64,000 nucleotides of DNA from assembly GCF_900230285.1 (NCBI RefSeq), contig NZ_OCNK01000001.1, forward strand, positions 1,240,001 through 1,304,000, read 5' to 3'. Under the pieces are notes generated by a model. That model did no database searches. It saw only the letters and a list, made by a program, of their open reading frames with translations, and was not told the DNA's origin. The stretch is from Blastococcus haudaquaticus. Its GTDB lineage: Bacteria; Actinomycetota; Actinomycetes; Mycobacteriales; Geodermatophilaceae. Position 1 is the first letter of the stretch. Every line of letters starts with the position of its first letter. Both the position numbers and the translations under genes were made by a program. Positions 1 to 13,083 of this stretch are shown here, in pieces.

Positions 1-831
1 GCAGACCACCGTGTTGCGCAGCGACTCCACCAGCGGCCGGGCGATGCCGGCCGGGACGGGCGTGATCAGGCCGACCCAGTGGCTGGAGAGGGACGGCGAG
101 AACAGCGGGACCGGCAGGATCCGCCGTCGGGGCAGGCCGGCGACGACGGCGTACCGCTGCATCATCTCGGCGTAGTTCATGACGTCGGGCCCGCCGATGT
201 CGAAGCCGCGGTGCACCGTGGCCGGCAGCTCCGCGCAGCCGACCAGGTAGCGCAGGACGTCGCGGATGGCGATCGGCTGGATGCGGCTGTGCACCCAGCG
301 CGGCGTCACCATCACCGGCAGCCGCTCGGTGAGGTACCGCAGCATCTCGAACGACGCCGAGCCGGAGCCGAGCACGACCGCGGCCCGGAGCACGGCGGTC
401 GGGACGCCGGAGGCGAGCAGGATCCCGGCGACCTCGATCCGTGACCGCAGGTGGGGTGAGAGCTCCTCCCCCTGCGGCTCCAGTGCCCCGAGGTAGACCA
501 GGCGCCCCACCCCGGCGGTGCGCGCGGCGCCGGCCATGACCCGGGCGGTCCGGCGGTCGGTCTCCTCGAACTCCGGCCCGGTGGCCAGGGCGTGGATCAG
601 GTAGTAGACGACGTCGACGCCCTCGCAGGCGGCCGCGACCTGCTCCGGGTCGGTGGCGTCGGCGCGCGCCACCTCCACCTCGCCCGACCACGGGTGGTCC
701 CGGATCCGCTCCGGGGAGCGGGTCATCACGCGCACCCGGTGCCCGGCCGCCAGCAGGTCGGGCACCAGCCGGCCGCCGATGTAGCCGGTGGCGCCGGTGA
801 CGAGGCAGAGCCGGGGCGCGTCGGAGGTCAT
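1..831 (-). CDS. NAD(P)-binding SDR-like oxidoreductase (YbjT/DUF2867 type), 3' end outside window
   Basis: The gene reads leftward from an ATG at 831 and is still open at base 1, so 277 codons are visible and the C-terminus is missing. Near the N-terminus is a Rossmann dinucleotide-binding loop (VTGATGYIGGRLV), followed by a stretch containing YYLIHAL and an IAIRDVLRYLVG motif, typical of atypical SDR proteins that carry a C-terminal DUF2867 domain. The last visible residues, PLVESLRNTVV, match where that second domain normally begins. Substrate is unknown. It is divergent from the amino-acid permease gene, with about 120 bp between the starts. Family assignment is good; function is not resolved. 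Confidence 0.8.
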   Translation of the reverse strand, partial: MTSDAPRLCLVTGATGYIGGRLVPDLLAAGHRVRVMTRSPERIRDHPWSGEVEVARADATDPEQVAAACEGVDVVYYLIHALATGPEFEETDRRTARVMAGAARTAGVGRLVYLGALEPQGEELSPHLRSRIEVAGILLASGVPTAVLRAAVVLGSGSASFEMLRYLTERLPVMVTPRWVHSRIQPIAIRDVLRYLVGCAELPATVHRGFDIGGPDVMNYAEMMQRYAVVAGLPRRRILPVPLFSPSLSSHWVGLITPVPAGIARPLVESLRNTVVC

Positions 832-954
832 GCGACCGAGTGTCGGCGCGATCGCGGTGTCGCGCCCGAATCGCGGGACGACGGCATGAGCAGCACGATC
901 ACCGCGTCGGCCGACGGCGGTCGTCCCCAGCACTCTGCACATGCAGGAGAGCCC

Positions 955-4691
<3,737 letters not shown>

Positions 4692-4714
4692 CGCCCCCTG
4701 CCCCGCACGACCCC

Positions 4715-4767
4715 GGCCCCGTCCCGGGTCCGCCCTGAGCTTGCGAAGGGTGGGGAGGACGGGGTCC
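4715..4767. repeat. intergenic palindromic repeat, copy 2
   Basis: The element begins GGCCCCGTCC and ends GGACGGGGTCC, so its ends are inverted copies of each other and can form a long hairpin. The core contains GAGCTTGCGAAG. It fills the gap between gyrB and gyrA, and the gyrA ribosome site lies just after it. Confidence 0.65.
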
Positions 4768-4787
4768 TTCGACTGGAGATCTGAACC

Positions 4788-7256
4788 GTGACCGAGACAC
4801 CTGCCCGCGACCGCGTCGAGCCGGTCGACCTCCAGCAGGAGATGCAGCGCAGCTACATCGACTACGCGATGTCGGTCATCGTCGGGCGGGCACTGCCCGA
4901 GGTCCGCGACGGCCTGAAGCCGGTGCACCGCCGCGTGCTCTACGCGATGTACGACCAGGGCTTCCGACCCGACCGCAGCTACGTCAAGTGCGCCCGCGTC
5001 GTCGGTGAGGTGATGGGTAACTACCACCCGCACGGCGACAGCTCGATCTACGACGCCCTGGTGCGTCTGGCCCAGCCGTGGTCGATGCGGTACCCGCTGG
5101 TCGACGGTCAGGGGAACTTCGGCTCTCCCGGCAACGACCCGGCCGCCGCCATGCGGTACACCGAGGCGCGGCTGACCCCGCTGGCCATGGAGATGCTGCG
5201 GGACATCGACGAGGAGACCGTCGACTTCCAGCCGAACTACGACGGCAAGAACCAGGAGCCGCTGGTCCTGCCGGGGCGCATCCCGAACCTGCTGATCAAC
5301 GGCTCGGCCGGCATCGCCGTCGGCATGGCGACCAACATGCCGCCGCACAACCTGCGCGAGGTCGCCGCCGCCGTCTTCTGGGTCCTCGAGCACCCCGACG
5401 CCGAGGCGGAAGAGGCCCTCAACGCGTGCATGGAGCGGATCAAGGGCCCGGACTTCCCCACGCACGGCCTGATCGTCGGCCGCGAGGGCATCGACTCCGC
5501 CTACCGGACCGGTCGCGGCTCGGTGCGCATGCGCGCCGTCGTCACCGTGGAGGAGGACTCCCGCGGGCGGGTGCAGCTGGTCTGCACGGAGCTGCCCTAC
5601 CAGGTCAACCCCGACAACCTGGCCGAGGCCATCGCCGAGGCGGTCAAGGACGGGCGCCTGCAGGGGATCAGCGAGATCGCCGACGAGTCCAGCGACCGCG
5701 TGGGCCGCCGGCTGGTCATCACCCTGCGCCGCGACGCCGTCGCCAAGGTCGTGCTGAACAACCTCTACAAGCACACCCAGCTGCAGACGACGTTCGGCTG
5801 CAACATGCTCTCCATCGTCGACGGCGTCCCGCGGACGCTGCGTCTGGACGAGCTGGTCAAGCTCTACGTCAACCACCAGATCGAGGTCATCCAGCGGCGG
5901 ACCCGCTACCGGCTGCGCAAGGCCGAGGAGCGCGCGCACATCCTGCGCGGCCTGGCCAAGGCGCTGGACCAGCTGGACGCGGTCATCACGCTCATCCGCA
6001 ACAGCGAGTCGGCCGACGCCGCCCGCGGCGGGCTGATGGAGCTGCTCGACATCGACGAGATCCAGGCCGTCGCGATCCTGGACATGCAGCTGCGCCGGCT
6101 GGCCGCCCTGGAGCGCCAGCGGATCCTCGACCAGCTGGCCGAGCTGGAGCGCGAGATCGCCGACCTCGAGGCGATCCTGGCCAGCCCCGAGCGGCAGCGC
6201 CAGATCATCCACGACGAGCTGGCCGAGATCGTCGAGAAGTACGGCGACGACCGCCGCACCCAGTTCGTCGCGAACGACGGCGACGTCTCGATGGAGGACC
6301 TCATCGCGGAGGAGGAGGTCGTCGTCACCATCACCCGCACCGGCTACGCGAAGCGGACGAAGAGCGACCTCTACCGCTCGCAGCGCCGCGGCGGGAAGGG
6401 CGTCATGGGGGCGGCGCTCAAGCAGGACGACATCGTCGACCACTTCTTCGTGGGCTCCACCCACGACTGGATCCTCTTCTTCACGAACAAGGGGCGGGTC
6501 TACCGCTCCAAGGCCTACGAGCTGCCCGAGGCCAACCGCACCGCGCGGGGCCAGCACGTGGCCAACATCCTGGCCTTCCAGCCGGACGAGAAGATCGCCC
6601 AGGTCATGCAGATCAAGGACTACGGCGTCGCGCCGTACCTGGTCCTGGCCACGGCCAAGGGGCAGGTGAAGAAGACCCGGCTGACCGACTTCGACTCCCC
6701 CCGGCAGGGCGGCGTCATCGCGATCAACCTGCGCGACGGCGACGAGCTGGTCGGCGCGGCGCTGATCGAGGACGGGTCCGACCTGCTGCTGGTCACCCGC
6801 AAGGCCATGTCGATCCGCTTCACGGCCGACGACACCGCGCTCCGGCCGATGGGCCGGGCCACGGAGGGCGTCCGCGGCATCTCGCTGACCGACGACGACC
6901 GGTTGCTGTCGCTGATGGTCGTGCAGGAGGGCGTCGACGTCCTCGTCGCCACCGAGCGCGGTTTCGCCAAGCGCACCGGCATCGAGAACTACCCGAACCA
7001 GGGCCGGGGCGGCAAGGGTGTGCTGACGGCCGACCCCAAGGCCCGGAAGGGCGCGCTCGTCGGCGCGCTCCCGGTGACCCTCGGGGACGAGTTGTACGCG
7101 ATCACCTCCGGCGGGGGCGTGATCCGGACGCCGGTCAACGGCGTGCGGCACAACAAGGACCGCGCCACGATGGGTGTCAAGCTCATGAACTTGCCGGAGG
7201 ACGTGTCGATCGTGGCGATCGCCCGTACGACGGACAATGACGAGCCCGACGCCTAA
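4788..7256 (+). CDS. gyrA: DNA gyrase subunit A
   Basis: Breakage-reunion subunit of DNA gyrase, 822 residues, full length. The catalytic tyrosine lies in [10 protein letters not shown] (Tyr124). The quinolone-determining stretch reads [14 protein letters not shown] with Ser85 and Asp89 at the positions equivalent to E. coli Ser83 and Asp87, so the intrinsic Ala found in mycobacteria is absent. The GyrA box, QRRGGKG, is near residue 531 and is followed by the beta-pinwheel DNA-wrapping domain. It starts at a GTG preceded by a GGAGA-like site. Confidence 0.98.
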   Translation: MTETPARDRVEPVDLQQEMQRSYIDYAMSVIVGRALPEVRDGLKPVHRRVLYAMYDQGFRPDRSYVKCARVVGEVMGNYHPHGDSSIYDALVRLAQPWSMRYPLVDGQGNFGSPGNDPAAAMRYTEARLTPLAMEMLRDIDEETVDFQPNYDGKNQEPLVLPGRIPNLLINGSAGIAVGMATNMPPHNLREVAAAVFWVLEHPDAEAEEALNACMERIKGPDFPTHGLIVGREGIDSAYRTGRGSVRMRAVVTVEEDSRGRVQLVCTELPYQVNPDNLAEAIAEAVKDGRLQGISEIADESSDRVGRRLVITLRRDAVAKVVLNNLYKHTQLQTTFGCNMLSIVDGVPRTLRLDELVKLYVNHQIEVIQRRTRYRLRKAEERAHILRGLAKALDQLDAVITLIRNSESADAARGGLMELLDIDEIQAVAILDMQLRRLAALERQRILDQLAELEREIADLEAILASPERQRQIIHDELAEIVEKYGDDRRTQFVANDGDVSMEDLIAEEEVVVTITRTGYAKRTKSDLYRSQRRGGKGVMGAALKQDDIVDHFFVGSTHDWILFFTNKGRVYRSKAYELPEANRTARGQHVANILAFQPDEKIAQVMQIKDYGVAPYLVLATAKGQVKKTRLTDFDSPRQGGVIAINLRDGDELVGAALIEDGSDLLLVTRKAMSIRFTADDTALRPMGRATEGVRGISLTDDDRLLSLMVVQEGVDVLVATERGFAKRTGIENYPNQGRGGKGVLTADPKARKGALVGALPVTLGDELYAITSGGGVIRTPVNGVRHNKDRATMGVKLMNLPEDVSIVAIARTTDNDEPDA

Positions 7257-7334
7257 TCTGAGCGCAGATGGCAGCGGGTCCGGTCCGGTCCCGCTGGGGA
7301 GCGGCGCGCGCCGCCCGGGGATGGGGAGACTGGC

Positions 7335-8012
7335 ATGAGCGACCGGACGCAGGGTTCGGTGCGCACGGAGTCCGCCGCGGTGACCGACGGTTCGACGGGC
7401 GCCGGCCCGTCGACGGGCTCGACCGCGGTCGGGGCTCCCCCGGTCACGGCGACGCAGACGATCCCCACGACGGGCAGCCAGAAGGCCCAGGTCCCGACCG
7501 CAGGCCCGGCCACGGGCAGCACGCCGGCCGTCGGTCAGCCGGTCGGCGCACCTCCGGTCGGCGCACCCTCGGTCGGCGCGCCGTCCGAGGACACCGCCGC
7601 CGCCGGCCGCGCCCCCAAGGGACGGGTCCCGGGGCGGGGCGGCCGCGGTCCGCGGCGGGCCCGTCTGCAGCTGCGCCACATCGACACCTGGTCGGCGCTG
7701 AAGATCTCCCTGGTGCTCTCCATCGCGATGTTCTTCATCTGGATGGTCGCGGTCGGGATCCTCTACGGGGTGCTCAACGCCCTGGGCGTGTTCGACACCC
7801 TCAACGACCTGTTCGGCCAGATCGGCTCGGCGTCCGGCGACGAGGCCACTGGTGACGCCGTCACCCCCGGTCTGGTCTTCGGCGGCGCCGCGATCATCGG
7901 CGCGATCAACATCGTGCTGATGACGGCGCTGTGCACTGTCGGGACGTTCATCTACAACCTCTGCTCCGACCTGGTCGGCGGCCTCGAGCTCACGCTCTCC
8001 GAGCGCGACTAG
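7335..8012 (+). CDS. DUF3566 transmembrane protein downstream of gyrA
   Basis: A 225-residue membrane protein belonging to the family found directly after gyrA in most actinobacteria (Rv0007 in M. tuberculosis). About 110 N-terminal residues are low-complexity, rich in Ala, Pro, Gly and Thr, with a repeated VGAP(P/S) unit. The conserved C-terminal part begins RARLQLRHIDTWSALKISL and has two membrane segments, SIAMFFIWMVAVGILYGVL and a second near IIGAINIVLMTALCTVG. The role is unproven; position suggests a link to cell envelope or division. GGGGAG precedes the ATG. Confidence 0.85.
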   Translation: MSDRTQGSVRTESAAVTDGSTGAGPSTGSTAVGAPPVTATQTIPTTGSQKAQVPTAGPATGSTPAVGQPVGAPPVGAPSVGAPSEDTAAAGRAPKGRVPGRGGRGPRRARLQLRHIDTWSALKISLVLSIAMFFIWMVAVGILYGVLNALGVFDTLNDLFGQIGSASGDEATGDAVTPGLVFGGAAIIGAINIVLMTALCTVGTFIYNLCSDLVGGLELTLSERD

Positions 8013-8017
8013 CAGAA

Positions 8018-8113
8018 GGACCCCGTCGCCCCCCACCACTCGCGGGCTCGTGGCGGGCCCCTGCGACGGTGCCACTCGCCTCGCGGGCTCGGGGCGAGCC
8101 TCTGGACGGGGCC
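8018..8113. repeat. intergenic palindromic repeat, copy 3 (long form)
   Basis: The element begins GGACCCCGTC immediately after the DUF3566 stop and ends GGACGGGGCC. Between the outer arms are two CTCGCGGGCTCG-like inner arms, so this copy is almost twice as long as those at 4715 and 15399. Confidence 0.55.
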
Positions 8114-8209
8114 GAGCGCCTGCGCGGGACCTTCCGGGCCCCACTCGGTGTGAGGCTCCCCCCTCCCGTCGGCGGCAGCAGGGGGGCAGGTAAGCTTTCC
8201 GAGGTTCAC

Positions 8210-8283
8210 GGGCCTGTAGCTCAGCTGGTTAGAGCGCATCCCTGATAAGGATGAGGCCGGAGGTTCAAGTCCTCCCAGGCCCA
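8210..8283 (+). tRNA. tRNA-Ile (GAU)
   Basis: A 74-nt cloverleaf with acceptor stem GGGCCTG/CAGGCCC, D-loop AGCTCAGCTGGTTAGAGC, anticodon loop CTGATAA (anticodon GAT) and T-arm GGAGGTTCAAGTCCTCC. The 3' CCA is not encoded. Located between gyrA and tRNA-Ala as in mycobacteria. Confidence 0.97.
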
Positions 8284-8348
8284 CCCGTGTCCTCGCCGGT
8301 CGCAACAGCCTCCGGCGCCGAGTCGTATCGGTCGAGGAGGTACCCCGC

Positions 8349-8492
8349 GTGCTGAAGAAGCTGGCACTCGCCGCCATCGCCGCCGGGGCCCTGGCCGCCG
8401 TGCGCAAGCGCTCGGGCGGCAAGGCCGAGGCGGACCTGTGGCACGAGGCCACCCAGGGTCCCGGCTCAGTGAGCACGCCCACCACCCGCTGA
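8349..8492 (+). CDS. DLW-39 family small protein
   Basis: A 47-residue peptide starting at GTG with a strong GAGGAGGT site 7 nt upstream. It begins LKKLALAAIAAGALAAVRKR, a short hydrophobic or amphipathic helix followed by a basic turn, and has the ADLWHEAT core that gives the DLW-39 family its name. Such peptides sit between tRNA-Ile and tRNA-Ala near gyrA in many actinobacteria. Function is unknown; a membrane-associated micropeptide is likely. Confidence 0.85.
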   Translation: MLKKLALAAIAAGALAAVRKRSGGKAEADLWHEATQGPGSVSTPTTR

Positions 8493-8522
8493 ACCACCCG
8501 TCCGCCCCGCACGGGACGGTCA

Positions 8523-8595
8523 GGGGACGTAGCTCAATTGGCAGAGCACCGCCTTTGCAAGGCGGGGGTTAGGGGTTCGATTCCCCTCGTCTCCA
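8523..8595 (+). tRNA. tRNA-Ala (UGC)
   Basis: A 73-nt cloverleaf with acceptor stem GGGGACG/CGTCTCC, D-arm GCTCAATTGGCAGAGC, anticodon loop TTTGCAA (anticodon TGC) and T-arm AGGGGTTCGATTCCCCT. The 3' CCA is not encoded. Confidence 0.97.
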
Positions 8596-8633
8596 CAGTC
8601 CTCAGCTCCGCCGTTCGCGCTGCGAGGGATGCC

Positions 8634-9245
8634 ATGGACCTCAGGCAGGCCGCCCCCTGGGCCCGCGCCGCTGGTGCGACGGGCATGGCCGCCAACGCAC
8701 TCCTGGTGGGCTTCTACGCCCTCGAGGCGGGCCGCCGGCCGCGGCGGATCTCCCTCGGCTCGGCCAACGACCTGGTCGGGTCCCTCGGCACGGCGCTCAT
8801 GCTCCCGGTCGCCGTGGCGGTCAGCCCGGACCGGTGGACCCGGCGCCTCGGCCTCATCTCCATGACGGTCCTCACCATCGCCGGACCGGCCCTGGTCGCC
8901 GGCTTCGTGACGTTCCGCAGGCAGCTGCCGGTCGCGCTCGCCGGGTTCGCGGGCCTGTCCGGGTGGGTCGTGCTCACCAGCCGGGCGCACCGGGGCGTCC
9001 TGCCCGGGCCGGTGACCCGGCTCGGCTTCCGGTCCGGGGGTGCGGTGCTGGCGGGCGGCTGCACCGCGGCGGCCGGGATGCTGTTCCCCGCCGGCTCCAC
9101 GGGGCGGCAGGTCGCCCTCGCGGCCGCGGGCGTATCGGGAAGCACCGGCATGCTCGCCCTGCCGCTCTGGTTCCTCCGCCTGGGGGCCGCGGCCGCCGAG
9201 GTCACCCCGGCGACGGAGCGGCAGCCGGAGACCGGCCGTAGGTGA
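8634..9245 (+). CDS. hypothetical polytopic membrane protein
   Basis: A 203-residue protein of small hydrophobic residues. Roughly five or six membrane spans can be drawn, for example LVGSLGTALMLPVAVAV, TVLTIAGPALVAGF and GAVLAGGCTAAAGMLF. No catalytic or transport motif is recognised. The ATG at 8634 starts just after tRNA-Ala without a strong ribosome site (a GAGGG lies close by). Its 3' end overlaps the convergent AhpD-like gene by 44 bp. I do not recognise a family; function is unknown. Confidence 0.65.
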   Translation: MDLRQAAPWARAAGATGMAANALLVGFYALEAGRRPRRISLGSANDLVGSLGTALMLPVAVAVSPDRWTRRLGLISMTVLTIAGPALVAGFVTFRRQLPVALAGFAGLSGWVVLTSRAHRGVLPGPVTRLGFRSGGAVLAGGCTAAAGMLFPAGSTGRQVALAAAGVSGSTGMLALPLWFLRLGAAAAEVTPATERQPETGRR

Positions 9246-9825
9246 CCGCCTGGCGCACCGACTCCGGGGCGTCCGTCACCAGTTGCACGTCCGGTCGCGC
9301 GCCCAGGGCGTCGTTCACCGTCGAGAAGGCGATCCGCAACGCCACGTACACGGTCATCGACAGGATCTGGGCGTCGTCCAGACCCGCAGCTCGCAGCGCG
9401 TCGACGTGGGCCTGCGTCGTGCCGCTCGGATCCCGGGCGAGCTGCCGGGCCCAGCGGGCCAGCGCCCGGTCCTCCGGCTCGAGGGCGCCGTCCTCGCCCC
9501 GCAGCACCGCCGCCGCGATCCCGTCGCCGGCCTCGTCGGCGAGGCGTCGCCCCCAGGCGAGGGAGCAGTGCGGGTCGCCGAGGGCCGACGCGGCAGCGGC
9601 CACGAGGATCCCCCGCTGCCGGTAGGACAGGCCCGCGTCCGCGGCGGCCTGCCGGAGCTGGTCCGTGAGCGCCGCCTGCGCGGCGGGGCGGTGCGCCCAG
9701 GCGTGCGAGAGATTCATGACGTAGCCGGACTCCGCGCGGTCGTCGGCGAACAGCTCCTCGACCGCCGGTCCGGGCGGCGCCGGCCGCAGGAACCCGGTGT
9801 CCGGCTGCGTCTCGTCGGTGGTCAT
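9202..9825 (-). CDS. carboxymuconolactone decarboxylase / AhpD-like family protein
   Basis: A 207-residue all-alpha protein of the AhpD/CMD fold. NLSHAWAHRPAAQAALTDQL and the later SYRQRGILVAAAASALGDPHCSLAWG place the AhpD signature, but the usual CxxC redox pair is replaced by a single Cys (PHCSLAWG). Peroxidase activity through a classical CxxC is therefore doubtful. The ATG at 9825 starts the conserved region; the longer upstream frame is the antisense of ppiA. The gene is convergent with the preceding membrane protein and divergent from ppiA. Confidence 0.78.
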   Translation of the reverse strand: MTTDETQPDTGFLRPAPPGPAVEELFADDRAESGYVMNLSHAWAHRPAAQAALTDQLRQAAADAGLSYRQRGILVAAAASALGDPHCSLAWGRRLADEAGDGIAAAVLRGEDGALEPEDRALARWARQLARDPSGTTQAHVDALRAAGLDDAQILSMTVYVALRIAFSTVNDALGARPDVQLVTDAPESVRQAVTYGRSPAAAPSPG

Positions 9826-9975
9826 GTGGAGCCTCTTCCGGCGCGGGTGACGTCGGCGGGAAACTAGCGCCGACGGCGCACGGAGAGCGAGTGCTCCGCC
9901 GCCGGCCGATGTTCCACGGGGAGCCGGAGGCCCACCGGTCGGTCGTGCCCCGCGGAACGGTGGCAGAGTGGAGCC

Positions 9976-10509
9976 GTGACTGAATCGACTCCCGCCCGCC
10001 GCGCGGTGCTGCACACCAACCACGGCGACATCACCGTCGACCTCTTCCCGGACCACGCTCCGAAGACGGTCGCCAACTTCGCCGACCTCGCCGAGGGCGC
10101 CCGCGAGTGGACGCACCCCGAGACCCGTCAGAAGACCACCGACAAGCTGTACGACGGCACGATCTTCCACCGGGTCATCTCCGGCTTCATGATCCAGGGC
10201 GGCGACCCGCTCGGTCAGGGCTTCGGTGGCCCCGGCTACCAGTTCGGCGACGAGTTCCACCCGGAGCTGTCCTTCGACCGCCCGTACCTGCTGGCCATGG
10301 CCAACGCCGGCCCGGGCACCAACGGCTCGCAGTTCTTCATCACCGTCGGCCCCACCCCGCACCTGAACCGCAAGCACACGATCTTCGGCGAGGTGGCCGA
10401 CCAGGCCGGCCGCGACGTCGTGGACAAGATCGCCGCCGTCCCCACGGCCCGTGGTGACAAGCCGGTCGAGGACGTGGTCATCGAGTCCGTCGAGGTGCAG
10501 CGCAGCTGA
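9976..10509 (+). CDS. ppiA: cyclophilin-type peptidyl-prolyl cis-trans isomerase
   Basis: A 177-residue cytoplasmic cyclophilin that catalyses proline isomerisation. Conserved cyclophilin blocks are visible: [55 protein letters not shown] (split here for reading). The active-site Arg lies in FHRVI and the Gln/Phe pair in SQFFI. No signal peptide is present. Start is GTG at 9976. It corresponds in position to Rv0009. The next gene, the rhomboid protease, starts within or right at its stop codon. Confidence 0.95.
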   Translation: MTESTPARRAVLHTNHGDITVDLFPDHAPKTVANFADLAEGAREWTHPETRQKTTDKLYDGTIFHRVISGFMIQGGDPLGQGFGGPGYQFGDEFHPELSFDRPYLLAMANAGPGTNGSQFFITVGPTPHLNRKHTIFGEVADQAGRDVVDKIAAVPTARGDKPVEDVVIESVEVQRS

Positions 10510-11378
10510 CCGAGCACCAGCCGGCGCCCCCCACCACCTGCTGCTACCGGCATCCGGACCGGCCCACCGGCATCTCCTGCGCGCGGTGCGGTCGGCCCAT
10601 CTGCCCGGAGTGCATGATCCCCGCCTCGGTGGGGTTCCAGTGCCCCGAGTGCGTCCGGGACGGGAACGCCTCGGTGCGCCCCGTCCGCCGGAGCAGCGGG
10701 CTGCAGGTGGCGGGGCGCCGCTGGGGTGTCATCACCCTGGGGCTGATCGCGGCCAACGTCGCGATGTTCCTGGTCACCGCGGTGTCCGCGGCGACCGTCG
10801 GCAACTCGCCGGCGGACAACGCGCGATCGCCGGTGTTCGAGGCCCTGTCCCAGTGGCCGTACGGGGTGAACCTGTTCGGCGAGTGGTGGCGGGTGTTCAC
10901 GGCCGCGTTCCTGCACATCGGCCCGATCCACCTCGCGATGAACATGCTCGCGCTGCTGATCTTCGGCTCGGAGCTCGAGCGGCAGCTGGGCCGCCGGCGC
11001 TACCTCGCGCTGTACCTGCTGTCGGCCCTCGGCGGAGCGGTCGCCATCCAGCTGCTGGGCGATCCGCGCGTGCCCGTGGCGGGTGCCTCGGCGGCGATCT
11101 ACGGCCTGCTGGGCGCCCTGGGCGTCGTCATGCTGGCCAACCGGCAGGACCTGCGCGGGTTGCTCACCCTGCTGGCGATCAACGTGTTCATCAGCTTCCT
11201 GCCCGGAATCTCCCTGCTGGGCCACCTCGGCGGGCTGGTCGTCGGTGCGCTGACCGCCGGGATCCTCGTGCTCACCCGGCGGAAGCCCCCGCTGCAGATC
11301 ACCGCGCTGGTGGTCCTGGCCGTCGTCCTGCTGGTCCTCGCCCTGACCGTCCCCACCCTCACGGTGGTCGATCTCTAG
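10506..11378 (+). CDS. rhomboid-family intramembrane serine protease with N-terminal zinc ribbon
   Basis: A membrane protease of about 290 residues. The first 40 residues contain [23 protein letters not shown] and CPECVRDG, a zinc-ribbon module common to actinobacterial rhomboids. Rhomboid motifs follow: [12 protein letters not shown], then the catalytic serine in [12 protein letters not shown], and the catalytic His in [10 protein letters not shown]. The first ATG (10614) would cut off the zinc ribbon, so I place the start at the CTG at 10506, which overlaps the ppiA stop. No ATG, GTG or TTG upstream in frame would do. The start codon is therefore uncertain. Its 3' end overlaps the convergent PH-domain gene by 4 bp. 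Confidence 0.85.
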   Translation: MTEHQPAPPTTCCYRHPDRPTGISCARCGRPICPECMIPASVGFQCPECVRDGNASVRPVRRSSGLQVAGRRWGVITLGLIAANVAMFLVTAVSAATVGNSPADNARSPVFEALSQWPYGVNLFGEWWRVFTAAFLHIGPIHLAMNMLALLIFGSELERQLGRRRYLALYLLSALGGAVAIQLLGDPRVPVAGASAAIYGLLGALGVVMLANRQDLRGLLTLLAINVFISFLPGISLLGHLGGLVVGALTAGILVLTRRKPPLQITALVVLAVVLLVLALTVPTLTVVDL

Positions 11379-11791
11379 AGCCGCCGCGTCGGGTCCAGCC
11401 CGCGCAGCCGGCGGGCGACCTCACCGGGATCGGCACCGAGGTCGCGCCGGCCGAGCACCACGAGCACGCCGTCGTCGTCGACGCCCGTGGCCGTGTCCAG
11501 CTCGAGCGTCCGCCCGCGCACCCCCAGCCGGCGGGACTCGCGGACGCTCACCCGCAGGGCTCCCCAGGGCAGGTGCACGACGCCCGTGAGCCTCCGGACG
11601 TCGACCCCGTCGGGCCCGGCGCTCAGCCGCGGCCGGATCAGCAGGTCCCGGACGACGAGGGCCAGCACGAGCAGCGCCCCCGCCCCCACCAGCACCCGGC
11701 CGAGCGGGTCCACGAGGACGACGCCCAGCGTCAGGCCCAGCCCCACGACGGCGAGCGCGGCGGTCTCGGCGGCTCGGGGGGACCATGTCAC
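11375..11791 (-). CDS. PH-domain (bacterial PH, PF10756-like) membrane protein
   Basis: A 138-residue protein with two N-terminal membrane segments (ETAALAVVGLGLTLGVVLV and VLVGAGALLVLALVV) and then a soluble region, IRPRLSAGPDGVDVRRLTG...LPWGALRVSVRESRRLG, which fits the small bacterial PH-like domain. It occupies the position of Rv0010c. The role is unknown. The start ATG at 11791 is the only sensible one. Convergent with the rhomboid gene. Confidence 0.75.
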   Translation of the reverse strand: MTWSPRAAETAALAVVGLGLTLGVVLVDPLGRVLVGAGALLVLALVVRDLLIRPRLSAGPDGVDVRRLTGVVHLPWGALRVSVRESRRLGVRGRTLELDTATGVDDDGVLVVLGRRDLGADPGEVARRLRGLDPTRRL

Positions 11792-11877
11792 CGTCCCAGC
11801 CTGCCAGTGCCGCTGTCGTCCTACGATCGGTCAGGGTTGACCGTTCGGGGCCCGGACCGTCGTGGAGGAGTTCGACC

Positions 11878-13038
11878 ATGCGTGATGCCGTCATCTGTGC
11901 CGCCGTCCGTACGCCCGTGGGGAAGCGCGGGGGAGGGCTGTCCGGCGTGCATGCCGTCGACCTCTCCGCGCACGTGCTCCAGGTGCTCGCGGAGCGGTCG
12001 GGCCTCGACCCCGCCGTCGTCGAGGACGTGTTCTGGGGCTGTGTGAGCCAGGTGGGCGAGCAGACGTTCAACATCGGCCGGAACGCGGCGCTCGCCGCCG
12101 GCTGGCCGGAGAGCGTCCCCGGGACGACGATCGACCGGCAGTGCGGCTCCTCGCAGCAGGCCGTCGCCTTCGCCGCGGCGACCGTGATCAGCGGCCAGGC
12201 CGACGTCGTCGTGGCCGGCGGCGTCGAGTCCATGAGCCGGGTCCCCATGGGGGCCGCCCGCGGGGACGGCTCGGCGGGCATGCCGCTCGGTCCGCGCTTC
12301 CTCGAGCGCTACGACGGGGTGTACCCCAACCAGGGCGTCGGCGCCGAGATGATCGCCGACCGCTGGGGCTTCTCCCGCACCCAGCTCGACGAGTTCTCCC
12401 TCGCCTCGCACGAGAAGGCCGCCAAGGCGCAGGCCGACGGCGCGTTCGAGGAGGAGATCGCGCCGGTGACGACGGCCGACGGCACGGTGGTCAGCGCCGA
12501 CGAGGGCATCCGCGCCGGCGGCACCCTGGAGAAGCTGGCCTCGCTGAAGACGCCCTTCAAGGAGGACGGCGTCATCAGCGCCGGCAACGCCAGCCAGATC
12601 TCCGACGGTGCCGCGGCGCTGCTGGTGACCACGAGCGAGAAGGCCCGCGACCTGGGCATGACCCCCCTGGTGCGGATCCACACGACCGTGATGGCCGGGG
12701 ACGACCCGATCATCATGCTCACCGCTCCGATCCCCGCGACGCAGAAGGTGCTCTCGCGCTCCGGGCTCTCCATCGACGACATCGGGATCTACGAGGTGAA
12801 CGAGGCGTTCGCGCCCGTGCCCATGGCCTGGCTGGCCGACATCGGTGGCGACCCGGCCCGGCTGAACCCCCGCGGCGGGGCCATCGCGCTGGGACACCCG
12901 CTGGGCGGGTCCGGCGCCCGGATCATGACGACGCTGATCCACCAGATGCAGGCCCAGGGGATCCGCTACGGCCTGCAGACCATGTGCGAGGGCGGCGGCA
13001 TGGCGAACGCCACGGTGCTGGAGCTGCTCGACGCCTGA
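11878..13038 (+). CDS. acetyl-CoA C-acyltransferase (thiolase)
   Basis: A 386-residue thiolase that condenses or cleaves acyl-CoA. The nucleophilic cysteine is in TIDRQCGSSQQAV. The catalytic histidine lies in NPRGGAIALGHPLGGSGAR and the second cysteine in TMCEGGGMANA. NEAFAPVP matches the conserved NEAFA motif. The DRQCGSSQQA signature is that of the actinobacterial FadA-like degradative group. The ATG at 11878 has GGAGGAG upstream. It interrupts the conserved neighbourhood between the PH-domain gene and crgA, so it is probably an insertion of independent function. A strong hairpin terminator follows. Confidence 0.93.
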   Translation: MRDAVICAAVRTPVGKRGGGLSGVHAVDLSAHVLQVLAERSGLDPAVVEDVFWGCVSQVGEQTFNIGRNAALAAGWPESVPGTTIDRQCGSSQQAVAFAAATVISGQADVVVAGGVESMSRVPMGAARGDGSAGMPLGPRFLERYDGVYPNQGVGAEMIADRWGFSRTQLDEFSLASHEKAAKAQADGAFEEEIAPVTTADGTVVSADEGIRAGGTLEKLASLKTPFKEDGVISAGNASQISDGAAALLVTTSEKARDLGMTPLVRIHTTVMAGDDPIIMLTAPIPATQKVLSRSGLSIDDIGIYEVNEAFAPVPMAWLADIGGDPARLNPRGGAIALGHPLGGSGARIMTTLIHQMQAQGIRYGLQTMCEGGGMANATVLELLDA

Positions 13039-13054
13039 GCACGGACCACCCGCA

Positions 13055-13083
13055 CGGCCCCCGACCACCGCGGTCGGGGGCCG
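13055..13083 (+). terminator. hairpin terminator after thiolase
   Basis: Perfect 12-bp stem, CGGCCCCCGACC and GGTCGGGGGCCG, with a 5-nt loop, 17 bp after the thiolase stop. The tract after the stem is TCGTCGTTC rather than a T-run, as is common in high-GC genomes. Confidence 0.75.

Noticed and set aside
10451-12046. Plus-strand 531-codon frame across the rhomboid and PH-domain genes
   Set aside because: It is an out-of-frame shadow of the rhomboid gene and antisense of the PH-domain gene, rich in Arg and Pro with no domain.
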